A stretch of 64,000 bases of DNA from Gemmatimonas groenlandica (GCF_013004105.1 NZ_CP053085.1:4960001-5024000); one strand, 5' to 3'; counted from the first letter of the stretch, positions 40,121 through 50,344 are shown. Notes: generated from the sequence alone by a model not told the origin. Translations and numbers: made by a program.

Positions 40121-43100
40121 ATGTCTCGCATCGCCGTAACTACTGTCGCTCTGGCCGCATTGGCTGCGGGCCGTTCCGCATCTGCGCAGGCGCCGTCCAC
40201 TCCGCTTCGGCCGGTCGCTGAGGCCCGCGCCTCGTTCGCCGAACCAGGTATCTCGCCGGACGCCCGTGAGATCGCGTTCGTATCGGCCGGTGACATCTGG
40301 ACCGTTCCAACCGCTGGCGGTGAAGCGCGATTGCTCGTCGCACACGCAGCCAACGAGTCGCACCCGCTCTATTCGCCTGATGGCGCACGGCTGGCCTTTG
40401 TGTCGAATCGCGCTGGCGGCAACGATATCTGGATTCTGACGCTCTCCACGGGAGCCGTTCGGCGTCTGACCTTCGACGACGGCAACGAGTCGCTCGATGG
40501 ATGGTCACGCGATGGACGCTGGATCTACTTCTCGAGCACCGCACACGACATCTCGAGCATGAATGATGTCTATCGCGTGCGCGCTGAGGGCGGGACGCCG
40601 ATGCCGGTGGCGGCCGACCGGTTCGCTAGCGAGTTCATGTCCGCACCGAACGCCGACGGCTCGATCACGGCCATCGTCGCGCGAGGCTTCGGGTTGTCGC
40701 AATGGTGGCGGAAAGGGCGGAGTCATCTCGACGAGAGCGAGCTCTGGCTCGTGCGCGGAGATGGCTCGAAGCCCCCGGCATACGAGCAGGTGATGCCGAG
40801 AGGGGCGCGACAGCTGTGGCCCATGTGGAGCGCCGACGGTACGTCGCTGTACTTCGTCTCCGACCGAAATGGCAGCCAGAACCTCTGGCAAAAGCCATTG
40901 GCCGGTGACGCACGCGCCCTGACGCGCTTCACCACTGGTCGCGTGCTCTGGCCATCCATGTCTGGCGACGGCAACACCATCGCCTTTGAACGGGACTTCG
41001 CCATCTGGACGTTCGACGTGCGTAGCGGCGCAGCGCGCCCGGTTCCCATCGCGCGTCGTGGTGCGGTATCAGGCGACGCCGTGCAGCATCTCAATCTGCA
41101 AACGGGCTTCAGCGAGTTGACCGTCTCACCCGATGGTCGGAAGGTGGCATTCCTTGCACACGGTGACGTGTTCGTCGCTGGTTCGAGCGATGGAGGCGAT
41201 GCGCTTCGCGTGACGGCGAGCACTGCGGCCGAGACGCATCTGGATTGGGCTCCCGATTCGCGCCGGCTGGTCTACGCCGCCAATCGAGGTGGACGCTGGC
41301 GCCTGTACACGTACGACCTCACGCTCTCGCGCGAAGCGGCGCTGACGGATGGTGGGGAGAGCGATCTCGCGCCGCGCTTTTCACCGGATGGCAAGCAGGT
41401 GGCGTACATCCATGGAAATGAGTTGCGAGTGGTGAGTGTCGAGTCCAAGACGACTCGCACGATGGCCAAGGGGATCTTCGGTCGTGCCCCGATGGTGTCG
41501 AACGGCGCCATCGCCTGGTCCCCTGACGGACGTTGGATCGCCTTTCTCACCGCCGGCACGAAGATGTTTGTAAATGCGTGGGTTGTCTCCAGCAGCGGCG
41601 GCGAGGCGAAGCAAGTGAGCTGGTTGTCGAACACTCGCGCGAACTCCATTTCGTGGAGTGCCGATGGTGGCTATCTCTTGCTCGATACCGGCATGCGCGT
41701 GGAGGCGGGCCAAGTGGCGCGCGTCGATCTGCTGCCGTACACACCACGCTTCCGTGAGGAGCAACTCGAAGCGCTTTTTCGTGACGAGACACCGGGTCGA
41801 ATCGCGACTCCGGTCGCACCAGCTCCGGTCGCGGTGCGCGCCGACAGTGCGATGCGCGGCGACAGTGTCAGCTATCGCCCGGACCCGCGCAACGTGCGCA
41901 TTGTGTTCGAAGGGATCCGCGGTCGCCTCAGCTTCCTGCCCCTTGGCGTGGATGTCGGCGTGCAAACGATGTCACGCGACGGCAAGCAGCTGGCTGTGAC
42001 CGCGGTCGTCGCGAACCAGCCGACTATTTACACGTACTCGCTTGATGATCTGTCCAGTGAACCCGCCGTGGCGCGGCCTCTGGTGAGTTCGGGAAGTGCG
42101 AAGGGGTCGGTACAGTTTTCACCCGACGGGAAGTCGTTGTGGTATCTCGACGGTGGACGCGTCACGTCGGTGGCGCTGGACACGCGCGCCAGCAAACCGT
42201 TGACCGTTCGGGCCGAGCTCGATGTGGATTTCCATCGCGAAAAGTGGGACGTGTTCCACCAGGCATGGGAATTCCTCGCCGACAATTTCTACGATCCCAA
42301 CTTCCATGGCTTCGACTGGAATGGGGTACAGACGAGCTATGCGCCGCTCATCGCGGGTGCGGGAACGGCGGACGAGCTCCGGCGCCTGCTGTCGCTCATG
42401 GTCGGTGAACTCGACGCGTCGCACATGGGGATCTCGGCGCCTCCGACAGCACAGTCGACACCGACCGGACGAATCGGACTTGAATTCGACCGGTACGCGT
42501 ACGAGCAGCGTGGGGAATTCCGTATCAGCGCCGTGATTCCGGGCGCGGCGGCCGATCTCGCCGGCAACGTTCGCGTGGGTGATCGGCTGGTCGAACTGGA
42601 CGCCGCACCACTTGGCGCCGGTGTGAATCTCGACTCGCTGCTTGCCTTCAAGGTGGGGCGGCGAGTGACCCTCACGCTCGCCAGCGGCGAGAGTGCAGCG
42701 AGCCGTCGGCGCACGGTAGCGGTGAGCGCTCGCAACGGCGCGCTCGAGAAGGTGGCGCTCTACCGCTCCTGGATCGAAGAGCGGCGTGCCATTGTCGCTA
42801 AAGCCAGCAACGGGACGTTAGGGTACGCGCACATCTTCGACATGGGCGCCAACGCGCTGGCGAATCTCAATACCGATCTCGATGACGACAACCAGCTGCG
42901 TGGTGGGCTCGTGGTCGACGTGCGCAACAACAACGGCGGGTTCATGAACGGTCATGTGCTCGACGTGCTGCAGCGCACGTCGTACGTCACGATGCAGCGT
43001 CGCGACGCGCCGCCGGTGCCCGGACGGCCTGTGCTCGGACAGCGTTCGCTCGACATGCCCACCATCGCCCTCACCAGCCAGCAGACATTGTCCGACGGCG

Positions 43101-43387
43101 AAAACTTCACCGAAGGGTACCGTACGCTCGGCCTCGGCAAGGTGGTTGGGGAGCCCACGGCTGGCTGGGATGTGTATACCAGTGCCGGCACGATGGTGGA
43201 CGGGACCACAGTGCGCCTGCCGTTCATGACCAATGCGCAGCGGGATCTGGTGCCCCTCGAGCGGCACTCACGCCCCGTGGATATCGCCGTCGACCGGCCG
43301 ATGGGCGAGAGCTATACCGGTCGCGATACGCAGCTCGAGCGGGCGGTGGCAGAGTTGCTCAAAACACTGGCCAACAGCCGGCGGTGA
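40121..43387 (+). CDS. Tricorn-like S41 peptidase with PD40 propeller and PDZ
   Basis: 1088 aa, with a signal-like N-terminus. Residues about 40-600 form a TolB-type propeller (SPDAREIAFVSAGDIWTV, YSPDGARLAFVSNRAGGNDIW, SPDGRKVAFLAHGDVFV, FSPDGKQVAYIHGNELRVV). The C-terminal half is an S41/tail-specific protease: a helical tricorn-C1-like region, a PDZ domain (about 775-870; AADLAGNVRVGDRLVELD), then the catalytic domain with VVDVRNNNGGF and the nucleophile segment TLSDGENFTEGYR followed by GEPTAGW. It is a periplasmic or surface protein that would trim peptides. Complete, and alone in its orientation. Confidence 0.88.
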   Translation: MSRIAVTTVALAALAAGRSASAQAPSTPLRPVAEARASFAEPGISPDAREIAFVSAGDIWTVPTAGGEARLLVAHAANESHPLYSPDGARLAFVSNRAGGNDIWILTLSTGAVRRLTFDDGNESLDGWSRDGRWIYFSSTAHDISSMNDVYRVRAEGGTPMPVAADRFASEFMSAPNADGSITAIVARGFGLSQWWRKGRSHLDESELWLVRGDGSKPPAYEQVMPRGARQLWPMWSADGTSLYFVSDRNGSQNLWQKPLAGDARALTRFTTGRVLWPSMSGDGNTIAFERDFAIWTFDVRSGAARPVPIARRGAVSGDAVQHLNLQTGFSELTVSPDGRKVAFLAHGDVFVAGSSDGGDALRVTASTAAETHLDWAPDSRRLVYAANRGGRWRLYTYDLTLSREAALTDGGESDLAPRFSPDGKQVAYIHGNELRVVSVESKTTRTMAKGIFGRAPMVSNGAIAWSPDGRWIAFLTAGTKMFVNAWVVSSSGGEAKQVSWLSNTRANSISWSADGGYLLLDTGMRVEAGQVARVDLLPYTPRFREEQLEALFRDETPGRIATPVAPAPVAVRADSAMRGDSVSYRPDPRNVRIVFEGIRGRLSFLPLGVDVGVQTMSRDGKQLAVTAVVANQPTIYTYSLDDLSSEPAVARPLVSSGSAKGSVQFSPDGKSLWYLDGGRVTSVALDTRASKPLTVRAELDVDFHREKWDVFHQAWEFLADNFYDPNFHGFDWNGVQTSYAPLIAGAGTADELRRLLSLMVGELDASHMGISAPPTAQSTPTGRIGLEFDRYAYEQRGEFRISAVIPGAAADLAGNVRVGDRLVELDAAPLGAGVNLDSLLAFKVGRRVTLTLASGESAASRRRTVAVSARNGALEKVALYRSWIEERRAIVAKASNGTLGYAHIFDMGANALANLNTDLDDDNQLRGGLVVDVRNNNGGFMNGHVLDVLQRTSYVTMQRRDAPPVPGRPVLGQRSLDMPTIALTSQQTLSDGENFTEGYRTLGLGKVVGEPTAGWDVYTSAGTMVDGTTVRLPFMTNAQRDLVPLERHSRPVDIAVDRPMGESYTGRDTQLERAVAELLKTLANSRR

Positions 43388-43505
43388 CAGTCGCGTGCCC
43401 TCGCCGCACGTTGCCGAACCACCCGCGACCAGGTTTTAGGTGCCGCACCGGGCAGAGCTGTTGATCGCCCGGCGCGGAATCGCCGCATGCCGAATAGGGC
43501 AGGCC

Positions 43506-46088
43506 CTACTTCAGTTTCTCCGCGACGAAGCGTGGGAAGTTTGTGATCACGTTGATGCGCGTCGTGCGCACCAGCGGCGGCCCCTGCAGCATCATCATGC
43601 GGCCTTGCTCGTCGAGGCCCCAGCTGGTGGCATTTGCTTGATTGAAAAATCGGGTAAAGAGCAGCTTCGGTGGCGACAGTGGGCTTCCGGATGCGCTCAT
43701 GGGCACCTCGTACCAGCGATCGCCATCGCGGAACAACACGCTTCTGCTGTCGCCGGTCCAGTGAGGCTCGTCCCCGAAAGCGGAGATGCGAACCACCGTT
43801 TCTGGAACGAGCTTCGCGACGGGTGCGACGAACAGTCCGTCGTCGGCCTTCATGACAATCGATCGCACATCGTACGAGAATCGACATTGCGTTGGCGACA
43901 GTATCAGGCGCACGCTGTCCTGTAACCGCGCGGCCGGCCAGACCAGCCCTCCGCGACAACGCCATTTGCCGTCTATTGACTCGTGGAACATGGGCGGCGC
44001 GCTGATTTGATCGACACGTCGTCCGGCTAGACGTACCGCGCTGGTATTGCCGCTGTACGACGTGATCAGTGAGTCCCCGCCGCGATGAAGCCACAACACC
44101 GGCATGATCGGCCGGTCGCTTACGTACGTTTCCGTGACGCGACGGCCAATATCGTATACCATGAGCTCCTTCCTCCAGCGCGCCGGCGTGGACCACGCCA
44201 CCTTCATGCCGTCCGGACTCAGCGCGAAGCTCTTGACAGCGCCTTCGGGGATCGGCAGCGTATCAATGGTGGTGCCGTTGCGTCGCACCCGAACGAATTG
44301 CGCGCGCGACGCGTCACGGCCGCTCACCCATACCAGCGTGCCCTCCCCACTCAACGCCATATGCGCCTGCACGGGGAAATGCTCGGTGTGAACGCCACTG
44401 AGCAACACCCGAGGCGCGCCGGTCAGCCGCGCGCTGCTGATGTCGATTGGCGCAGCGAACATGGTGCTATCACGCACAAACACCAGAAAGCGGTTGTCCA
44501 CCAATAGCGGATGCGATCCTTGCACAACGTCGGAATCGCCCGGCGCTGCTGCGAGTGCACGAATTGGTATCGCTGCACCACCAGTGGCCGGTATCAGATG
44601 CAAACGAGAGTCGACCACGAGTGGCGTGGCTTGGGCAAGTGGTTGGTGTGTTGGAGTAATGACTACCGGGCAGCCCGGCGCCGAGTCGATGCGAACGGCA
44701 CCACCAGTTTCCGGCACCGACTGAAGGCAGCTTGCATACCCGGCACCATACACCCGCCCATCACGGCCCCACGCCAGCGACTCCAACGTTCTGAACACGG
44801 CGAGTGTAGTACCGCCGTCGCCGTTCGCGTTGATGCGACGGAGAAGCGTGTCCTGCATGAACGCGATGGCGCGATCATCGGGAGCGAACGTCGGCATACT
44901 CGCGCGGGGCGTGTTCGAGACCAGCGCCACCGTGCCGTCATCGAGGTCCGCGATAGCGAGTTCTGTGGAATCTCCACGCCCTGCGGTATACACCAACCTA
45001 CGCCCGTCGCCACTGATATCCAGTGACCGAAGCGCCGCGCCGAATCGATCACGACCGGGCACGAGTGGCAGACTGTCAGGCAGCGCAATACTGAAGAATC
45101 GCGGTGCGCTGCCATGGTCGGACAACGTGGCACTCGACGAACGCGGCACCATCCACGACGCGCCAGCTGCGACCACGCCGATCGCGGCAATCACCAGTGC
45201 CCGTCGCTTCCATGGCCCAGCGGCGGCGACGGCTTTCGACGCGCGATATCCCGACGAGCCGTCTACCGCGAGCGCGTCAGCGAAGTGCGCCACGCTTTCA
45301 TAGCGGTCTGCCGGGACCTTCTCGAGCGCACGCGACAGTGCGTCGGAAACCGACTCCGGCACTGCCGGCCGAAGCGCATGCACTGGACGTGGCACTTCCG
45401 TCATGACGCGACTCATGACTGCCGCCGCGCTGGCGCCGGTAAACGGTGGCCCACCCGCCAACAGCTCGTACAGCACACTGGCCAACGAGTACTGGTCGCT
45501 GCGTCCATCAAGCTGTCGTTCCGCGGCCGCCTGCTCGGGACTCATGTAGGCCGGTGTCCCGACGCTCAGGCCCGTCTGCGTAATGCGCGTGCCCCCCGCA
45601 TTGCTCACCGCCAGCGCGATGCCGAAGTCGGCCACCAGCGGCTGCCCGTCCTGCAGCAGGATGTTCTCCGGCTTGATATCGCGGTGGATCACACCCTGTC
45701 GATGGGCATAGTTGAGTGCCGATGCAATTCCACGGGTAATGCGCACCGCGTCGTTCACCGACAGCTGCCCTTCGCGCGCCAGTTTGTCGCGCAGCGTCTC
45801 GCCCGTCACGTACGGCATGACATAAAACACGAGCCCCGCCGCCGATCCGGAATCAAAGAGCGGCAGAATATTCGGGTGCTGCAGATTGGCGGTGGTGCGA
45901 ATCTCCGACAAAAAGCGCTCGGCGCCCAGCACGGCCCCGAGTTCCGGATGCAGCAGCTTGAGCGCCACCATGCGGTCGTGGCGGATGTCGCGTGCCAGAT
46001 ACACGGTTGCCATGCCACCGCGGCCGAGCTCACGATCGAGGGTGTAGCGATCCGCGATCGCGGCCGCCAGCGCGGTGGTGTCAGTCAT
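43506..46088 (-). CDS. Ser/Thr protein kinase with PD40 propeller
   Basis: 860 aa from ATG 46088. The frame runs 52 codons upstream but those residues are unrelated and lack an RBS. Kinase about 14-275: LGRGGMATVY, Lys44, IHRDIKPEN (Asp137), DFG 154-156, SPE. Transmembrane helix about 300-318. The propeller (about 335-850) has weaker blades than the array kinases (ISGDGRRLVYTAGRGD, FAPDDRAIAFMQDTLL, LSPDGMKVAWSTPARW). Its catalytic half is clearly diverged from the array set (LHPELGAVLGAERFLSEIRT), so it has not been homogenised with them. Confidence 0.9.
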   Translation of the reverse strand: MTDTTALAAAIADRYTLDRELGRGGMATVYLARDIRHDRMVALKLLHPELGAVLGAERFLSEIRTTANLQHPNILPLFDSGSAAGLVFYVMPYVTGETLRDKLAREGQLSVNDAVRITRGIASALNYAHRQGVIHRDIKPENILLQDGQPLVADFGIALAVSNAGGTRITQTGLSVGTPAYMSPEQAAAERQLDGRSDQYSLASVLYELLAGGPPFTGASAAAVMSRVMTEVPRPVHALRPAVPESVSDALSRALEKVPADRYESVAHFADALAVDGSSGYRASKAVAAAGPWKRRALVIAAIGVVAAGASWMVPRSSSATLSDHGSAPRFFSIALPDSLPLVPGRDRFGAALRSLDISGDGRRLVYTAGRGDSTELAIADLDDGTVALVSNTPRASMPTFAPDDRAIAFMQDTLLRRINANGDGGTTLAVFRTLESLAWGRDGRVYGAGYASCLQSVPETGGAVRIDSAPGCPVVITPTHQPLAQATPLVVDSRLHLIPATGGAAIPIRALAAAPGDSDVVQGSHPLLVDNRFLVFVRDSTMFAAPIDISSARLTGAPRVLLSGVHTEHFPVQAHMALSGEGTLVWVSGRDASRAQFVRVRRNGTTIDTLPIPEGAVKSFALSPDGMKVAWSTPARWRKELMVYDIGRRVTETYVSDRPIMPVLWLHRGGDSLITSYSGNTSAVRLAGRRVDQISAPPMFHESIDGKWRCRGGLVWPAARLQDSVRLILSPTQCRFSYDVRSIVMKADDGLFVAPVAKLVPETVVRISAFGDEPHWTGDSRSVLFRDGDRWYEVPMSASGSPLSPPKLLFTRFFNQANATSWGLDEQGRMMMLQGPPLVRTTRINVITNFPRFVAEKLK

Positions 46089-46229
46089 GGGGAAGAACAT
46101 AGCACGTACGGATGTCGGTCGTGCCCTCCGTGCCTCCTCCATCGCCGCATAGCGCATTTGAAGAGGCGCCCTAAATTCCGAATGCAAGAAATGGCTCTTC
46201 GCCACCTCTTTTACCATGAGCACCAGATC

Positions 46230-46562
46230 ATGAAACCCGTCCAAGAACAGGTCGACGCCTACAACGCCCGCGATCTCGAGCGCTTTCTCGCCTGCTACGC
46301 AACCGATGTAGTCATCGAGAACGCTGCCGGCGACAGACTAGTCGCCGGAGAAGCCGCGATGCGCGAGATGTACGGGGCGCTCTTCGCCAACAGCCCGTCA
46401 CTCTCGGCGGAGGTACGATCACAATTCACGACCGGTGAGTTCACCGTGCTCGAAGAGTACTGCAGCGGCATGAACCTGCCGGGCTACCCCACAGAGTTGC
46501 ACATCGGCGTCGTGTATCGCGTGCGCGCTGGAAAGATCGACCACGTCCGGTTTCTAATGTAG
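46230..46562 (+). CDS. NTF2-like (SnoaL / steroid-isomerase fold) protein
   Basis: 110 aa, the normal size of this family. VDAYNARDLERFLACYATDVVI opens the fold, AGEAAMREMYGALFANSP is a conserved mid segment, and VVYRVRAGKIDHVRFL ends it. These small cone-shaped proteins act as isomerases, cyclases or binding proteins; nothing more specific can be said. ATG 46230 is chosen by family fit; an upstream in-frame ATG 46182 (MQEMALRH) is possible but less likely. It is convergent with a TPR kinase across the tandem repeat. Confidence 0.75.
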   Translation: MKPVQEQVDAYNARDLERFLACYATDVVIENAAGDRLVAGEAAMREMYGALFANSPSLSAEVRSQFTTGEFTVLEEYCSGMNLPGYPTELHIGVVYRVRAGKIDHVRFLM

Positions 46563-46570
46563 CGCGGCGC

Positions 46571-46654
46571 ACGGCGCCTCGGTTACGGCGCCTCGGTTAC
46601 GGCGCCTCGGTTACGGCGCCTCGGTTACGGCGCCTCGGTTACGGCGCCTCGGTT
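46571..46654. repeat. Six tandem copies of a 14-bp unit
   Basis: Six perfect head-to-tail copies of ACGGCGCCTCGGTT, the next copy being degenerate (ACGGTGC). Each unit holds the palindrome GGCGCC. The array lies between two convergent genes, and the minus-strand kinase stop (TAA) comes from its edge. Confidence 0.95.
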
Positions 46655-48944
46655 ACGGTGCAGCGTGCCCGAGTACGCGCCGCTGCACCGCCTGAAAGCG
46701 TGGTTCGTTGCGCAGCACGTCAAAGCCAGGTTCGACCCCAATGAACAGCATCCACCCCACGCGCTCGTCGCACGCCTCTTCGAGGTAATCCAGCGCGCGC
46801 GACGTCTCCCCGAGATGCGCATAGCTGAGCGCAAAACCCATCGGCCAGATGTACTCGGTCGCTTCGCGAGTGCGCAGGGCGTCGAGGATTTCGCGCGCCT
46901 GGCGCTCCTCCTTTGCCATCGCGAGCGAGAAAGCGAGGCAGAGTGCACCGAATGAACTGGGCGCCAGCTGATGCGCGTTCCGAAACGGTGCCACGGCGAG
47001 GTCTGCGCGACCGCCATACAGATAGCCGATGGCGAGCACCTGCTCGCCGATCACGGTGTCCGGATACATCGCGTGCAACACCGTTCCGTGCGAGATGGCC
47101 TCGGCAGGTCGTCCGCCCATGCCAGCGAGCATCGCAGCGTTCAGGCGGAGCATCGGCGAGCTCGGATCGAGTTCGATCGACCGATCCAACGCCGTCTTTG
47201 CCGCGTCGAATCGACCGCTCAGCGTGAGCAGATGCCCACGAACACTGTGCGTCCACCCGTCATTCGGATTACACTTCAACGCTGCTTCGAGTGCGGCACG
47301 CGATGTCTCAAAATCCCAGCGGTACCAGGCAGCGGCGGTTCCGAGCAGGCACTGTGCCTCACCATCATCCGGATCGAGCGCGAGTGCCAAACGCGCGAGT
47401 CGTTCGCCTTCTGGATACGCGTCGTCAGGCCGTACGCCCCAATAGCCGGTGCCCAGGTAGATCTGTGCGCTGCCGAGCGCTGAATACGCTGGGGCAAACT
47501 TCGGGTCGCGCGCGATCGCCTGCCGATAGTAGTCGCACGCCAGCGCGAAGGATTCCGGCCCGACCTGATTGTAGTGGTGTCGCCCGAGCAGGTAGAGATT
47601 GTAGGTCTCCACGTCGGTGGTGGGTCGGCTCACCAGCCGATGTCGCTCCGTGTCGGTCAAGGTGGTGCGCAGCGCGGCGGCAATGTGTTGCGCGAGTTCG
47701 CTCTGCACTTCGAAGACGTCGGTCAGCTTTCGGTCAAGCGTCTCCGCCCACACCTGTCGATCGTCCCGTCCGTCGATCAGCTGCGCCACGACTCGTAGAC
47801 GATCGCCGTGGCGGCGCACACTGCCTTCGAGTAGGTGAGTCACCGACAGTTCACCGGCAATCTCCGCGGCGCTCTTGGTCGTGCCGCGATACCGCATCAC
47901 GGTTGTCCGCGAGATGACTTTCAGCGATCGCACACCGGACAGCTGGGCGATCACGTCTTCCGTCATACCGTCGCTGAAATACTGATCGTCTGCGCTGGCA
48001 CTAAGATTCGTGAACGGCAGGACCGCGATGCTCACGGCTCGCTCGGTCGCGCCCGTCGTCGGCACGGCGGCGGCGCGAGCCGGCGTCGATGGCAGTTGCG
48101 CCGTCGGCAACACAAGCGCGTCGAGACGCGTGAGCAGCTCGCGCGCGTCGGCTGGCCGTCGCGATGGCTCCTTCGCCAGACAGTGGGCGATAAGCTCGTT
48201 GAGCTCCGCTGATACATCCGAGCGCTTCGACGACAACGCCGCCGGCGTCTCCATGAGATGTGCGGCCAGCAGCCCTTGGGCCGACCTCCCGGCAAATGGC
48301 GGCAATCCCGTCAACAGTTCGTACGCCACGCACCCCAACGCATACACATCGGCGCCTGGGCCGATCGACTCTCCCACGGCTTGCTCTGGCGCGACATAAG
48401 CTGGGGTACCGAGTACGAACCCCAGCGGCGTCAGATCAGTGGGCGCCGTGGGGAGCTGCGCCTTCGCGATCCCAAAGTCGGCCACGATCGCGCCGCCCTC
48501 ACCGAGCAGGATATTCTCCGGCTTGATATCGCGATGCACCACACCGCGTTCGTGCGCGTAAGCCAGCGCTGATGTCACCTCGCGGAGCAATCGCAGCGCG
48601 TCAGTGAGGGGCAGGGCACCGTCTCGCGTGATCCGCGCCCGTAGCGACTCACCCTCGATCAACGGCGCCACGTAGTACAGACGATCACCCGCTCGCCCTG
48701 AATCGAACAGCGGCAGGATATGAGGGTGACGCAACGCCGCCGTCGTGCGGATCTCGCGGAAGAAGCGCTCTTCGCCAACGGCTTCACCGACGTCATTGCG
48801 AAGAAACTTGATCGCTACGACACGCTGATGTTTCGGGTCGTGGGCGAGCCACACCGTTGCCATACCGCCAGCACCGATCTCGCGATCGAGCTGATACGCG
48901 GTGCCAATTGCCGTCTGGAGCTGCTCGCGGTGGGGATCGGTCAT
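46653..48944 (-). CDS. Ser/Thr protein kinase with FlgO-like and TPR domains, no TM helix
   Basis: 763 aa. Kinase about 14-285: IGAGGMATVW, Lys46, VHRDIKPEN (Asp139), DFG 156-158, VAPE. Unlike the other kinases of this window there is no transmembrane segment after the kinase: the linker (about 275-310, LPTAQLPSTPARAAAVP) runs straight into a FlgO/adenylyl-cyclase-associated type domain (VSIAVLPFTNLS, about 312-450; HLLEGSVRRHGDRL). TPR-like helices follow to the end (FQAVQRRV). It should therefore be cytosolic. Its stop is the first codon of the tandem repeat region. Confidence 0.88.
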   Translation of the reverse strand: MTDPHREQLQTAIGTAYQLDREIGAGGMATVWLAHDPKHQRVVAIKFLRNDVGEAVGEERFFREIRTTAALRHPHILPLFDSGRAGDRLYYVAPLIEGESLRARITRDGALPLTDALRLLREVTSALAYAHERGVVHRDIKPENILLGEGGAIVADFGIAKAQLPTAPTDLTPLGFVLGTPAYVAPEQAVGESIGPGADVYALGCVAYELLTGLPPFAGRSAQGLLAAHLMETPAALSSKRSDVSAELNELIAHCLAKEPSRRPADARELLTRLDALVLPTAQLPSTPARAAAVPTTGATERAVSIAVLPFTNLSASADDQYFSDGMTEDVIAQLSGVRSLKVISRTTVMRYRGTTKSAAEIAGELSVTHLLEGSVRRHGDRLRVVAQLIDGRDDRQVWAETLDRKLTDVFEVQSELAQHIAAALRTTLTDTERHRLVSRPTTDVETYNLYLLGRHHYNQVGPESFALACDYYRQAIARDPKFAPAYSALGSAQIYLGTGYWGVRPDDAYPEGERLARLALALDPDDGEAQCLLGTAAAWYRWDFETSRAALEAALKCNPNDGWTHSVRGHLLTLSGRFDAAKTALDRSIELDPSSPMLRLNAAMLAGMGGRPAEAISHGTVLHAMYPDTVIGEQVLAIGYLYGGRADLAVAPFRNAHQLAPSSFGALCLAFSLAMAKEERQAREILDALRTREATEYIWPMGFALSYAHLGETSRALDYLEEACDERVGWMLFIGVEPGFDVLRNEPRFQAVQRRVLGHAAP

Positions 48945-49215
48945 GCGCCAAAGCTACCGCGCTTTAGTCACAAAGTGGATGGCGCCTCCGCAACCCCGCT
49001 AATCGGGCGAAGTCGAGATCCGTCGTGACTCATTCAGCGCCGGCCTCTGTCACGAGCGCAAAATGAGTCGCATCGGTTCCTACGTTTCCGCGCACCGCGC
49101 CAGGATGACACAGGTTGGTAAACAGTTCCCAATGCCGTACTCCGGGTCGGAGCGCCACCAAGCGCGGATGCCCACGGATCGAGTCGACCGAGGCACAGTG
49201 TCGCGATGTTTCCTG

Positions 49216-49605
49216 CTGTCGATTGCGCACCTTACCAACGACCGTGCGCGCCCAATTCGTGAACACCACCGGCCGCGCGTCTTCGACACCATCCCGCACG
49301 TATACGAACTGCCGGCCATCGGGATGCACATCGAACGTGCCGCTGCTCGACGGAAGCGCCAGCAGGGAATCCTGTGCGGACACCGCTGGCAGCGCGCCCG
49401 TCAGGTTGAGCGTCACTTTGCGCACGCGGCTATCGGCGCGATAGTACAGCGTGTTCGCTTGCCGTCCCCACGTGGGCGCCGTGCCATTCTCCGTCGACAG
49501 CTGCACTCGTCCCCCGCCTGGCGACATCGACCGGACGAAGACGTTCTTCTGGCCGTCTTGCTCCGTTACGTAGGCGAGCCACTTGCCGTCGGGGGAGACT
49601 CTACG
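49216..49605 (-). pseudogene. Orphan C-terminal propeller tail of a kinase or TolB-like protein
   Basis: About 130 codons of propeller: RRVSPDGKWLAYVTEQDG, FVRSMSPGGGRVQLSTENG, FDVHPDGRQFVYVRDGVED, VVFTNWARTVVGKV. This is the normal final third of the PD40 kinases and TolB-like proteins, ending in the usual '...NW' element, but no kinase or earlier blades exist upstream. The frame runs on to a stop at 49030 with unrelated residues. A likely recombinase tail lies just upstream on the other strand. Confidence 0.65.
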
Positions 49606-49643
49606 GGACCCGTGATTTCCGCCGTCGTTGAGCTGCTGCTCGC

Positions 49644-49905
49644 GTGGACGCGGTAAGACGTGCAGTCGCAGACGCGGCATACTTCGCTGTCTCACGTGAT
49701 GACGTGCTGAGTCAGTTGCACGCGGTCATCGATGAGAGTCGAAACATCGGCGATCTGTGGGAATCGTCTTCGCTGGAGCAACGTTCGATGATTCTTGACT
49801 ACTGGGTGCTAGACGTGCTCATCGTGGTACGCCCCGTCGCCAACATGCCACGCGCAAACCATAAGGCCGCGTTGGTGACGCTACGTACGGCACCCAAGGC
49901 GCCCT
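49644..49905 (+). pseudogene. Possible serine-recombinase C-terminal tail
   Basis: Reads ...VIDESRNIGDLWESSSLEQ, RSMILDYWVLDVLIVV, RPVANMPRANHKAALV then TLRTAP. I recall this pattern from the coiled-coil C-terminal end of large serine recombinases, but this is pattern memory, not a checked match. No catalytic or DNA-binding domain is present. It would be a relic of a mobile element next to the third QueG fragment. Confidence 0.35.
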
Positions 49906-50344
49906 ACTTGCTCTCACTGGGCGAAGATCTCACTGAGATCGAGTCCGCTGCCGCGGATAGTTCCGCCCGGACATCGGAGTCGGCTTCCGATAACAGCGCC
50001 ATGTGGATCGCCGCCAATGCGGCCGATGTGGCGATCCGTCCTAGGGCCCAGGCAGCGTGCCCTCGCACCAACGGCTCTTCGTCGGAGAGCGCGGAAATCA
50101 GCGACGGTACATCCTGTGCTGATCCCACGTTGCCGAGCACCACCGCTGCATTGCGCTTCAGTCCCCGCAGCTTCGCCCGCTTCATCGGAGATCCCTTGAA
50201 TGCGGCGGAGTACTCGGAGCGTGAAAGTGACAGCATCCACAGCGCCATCGACCGGGCGTCCTTTCCCTCGAGCGATTTGCGTGACGCGAATGCGAGTTCT
50301 GTGACGGGCTTCGAGAATTTACCGTTGTACGGGCACACGTCCTG
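49904..50344 (-). pseudogene. Orphan QueG C-terminal fragment, copy 3
   Basis: From QDVCPYNGKF through AAFKGSPMKRAKLR, KRNAAVVLGNVG and a longer HEAT-like tail of about 55 extra residues (SALSDEEPLVRGHAAWALGRI, then LAAIHMALL). Trp of the CPWN motif is replaced by Tyr. The most diverged of the three copies, but the same QueG segment, joined at the same codon to the extension RKRFCRHIS. Catalytic domain and first cluster are absent. Confidence 0.7.

Noticed and set aside
45114-46562. A 482-codon plus-strand open frame
   Set aside because: All but the last ~110 codons are antisense to the minus-strand kinase, which has full domain support. Only the NTF2-like end from 46230 is real.
46571-46654. 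Tandem 14-bp repeats as a CRISPR array
   Set aside because: There are no spacers; units are directly adjacent. No cas genes.
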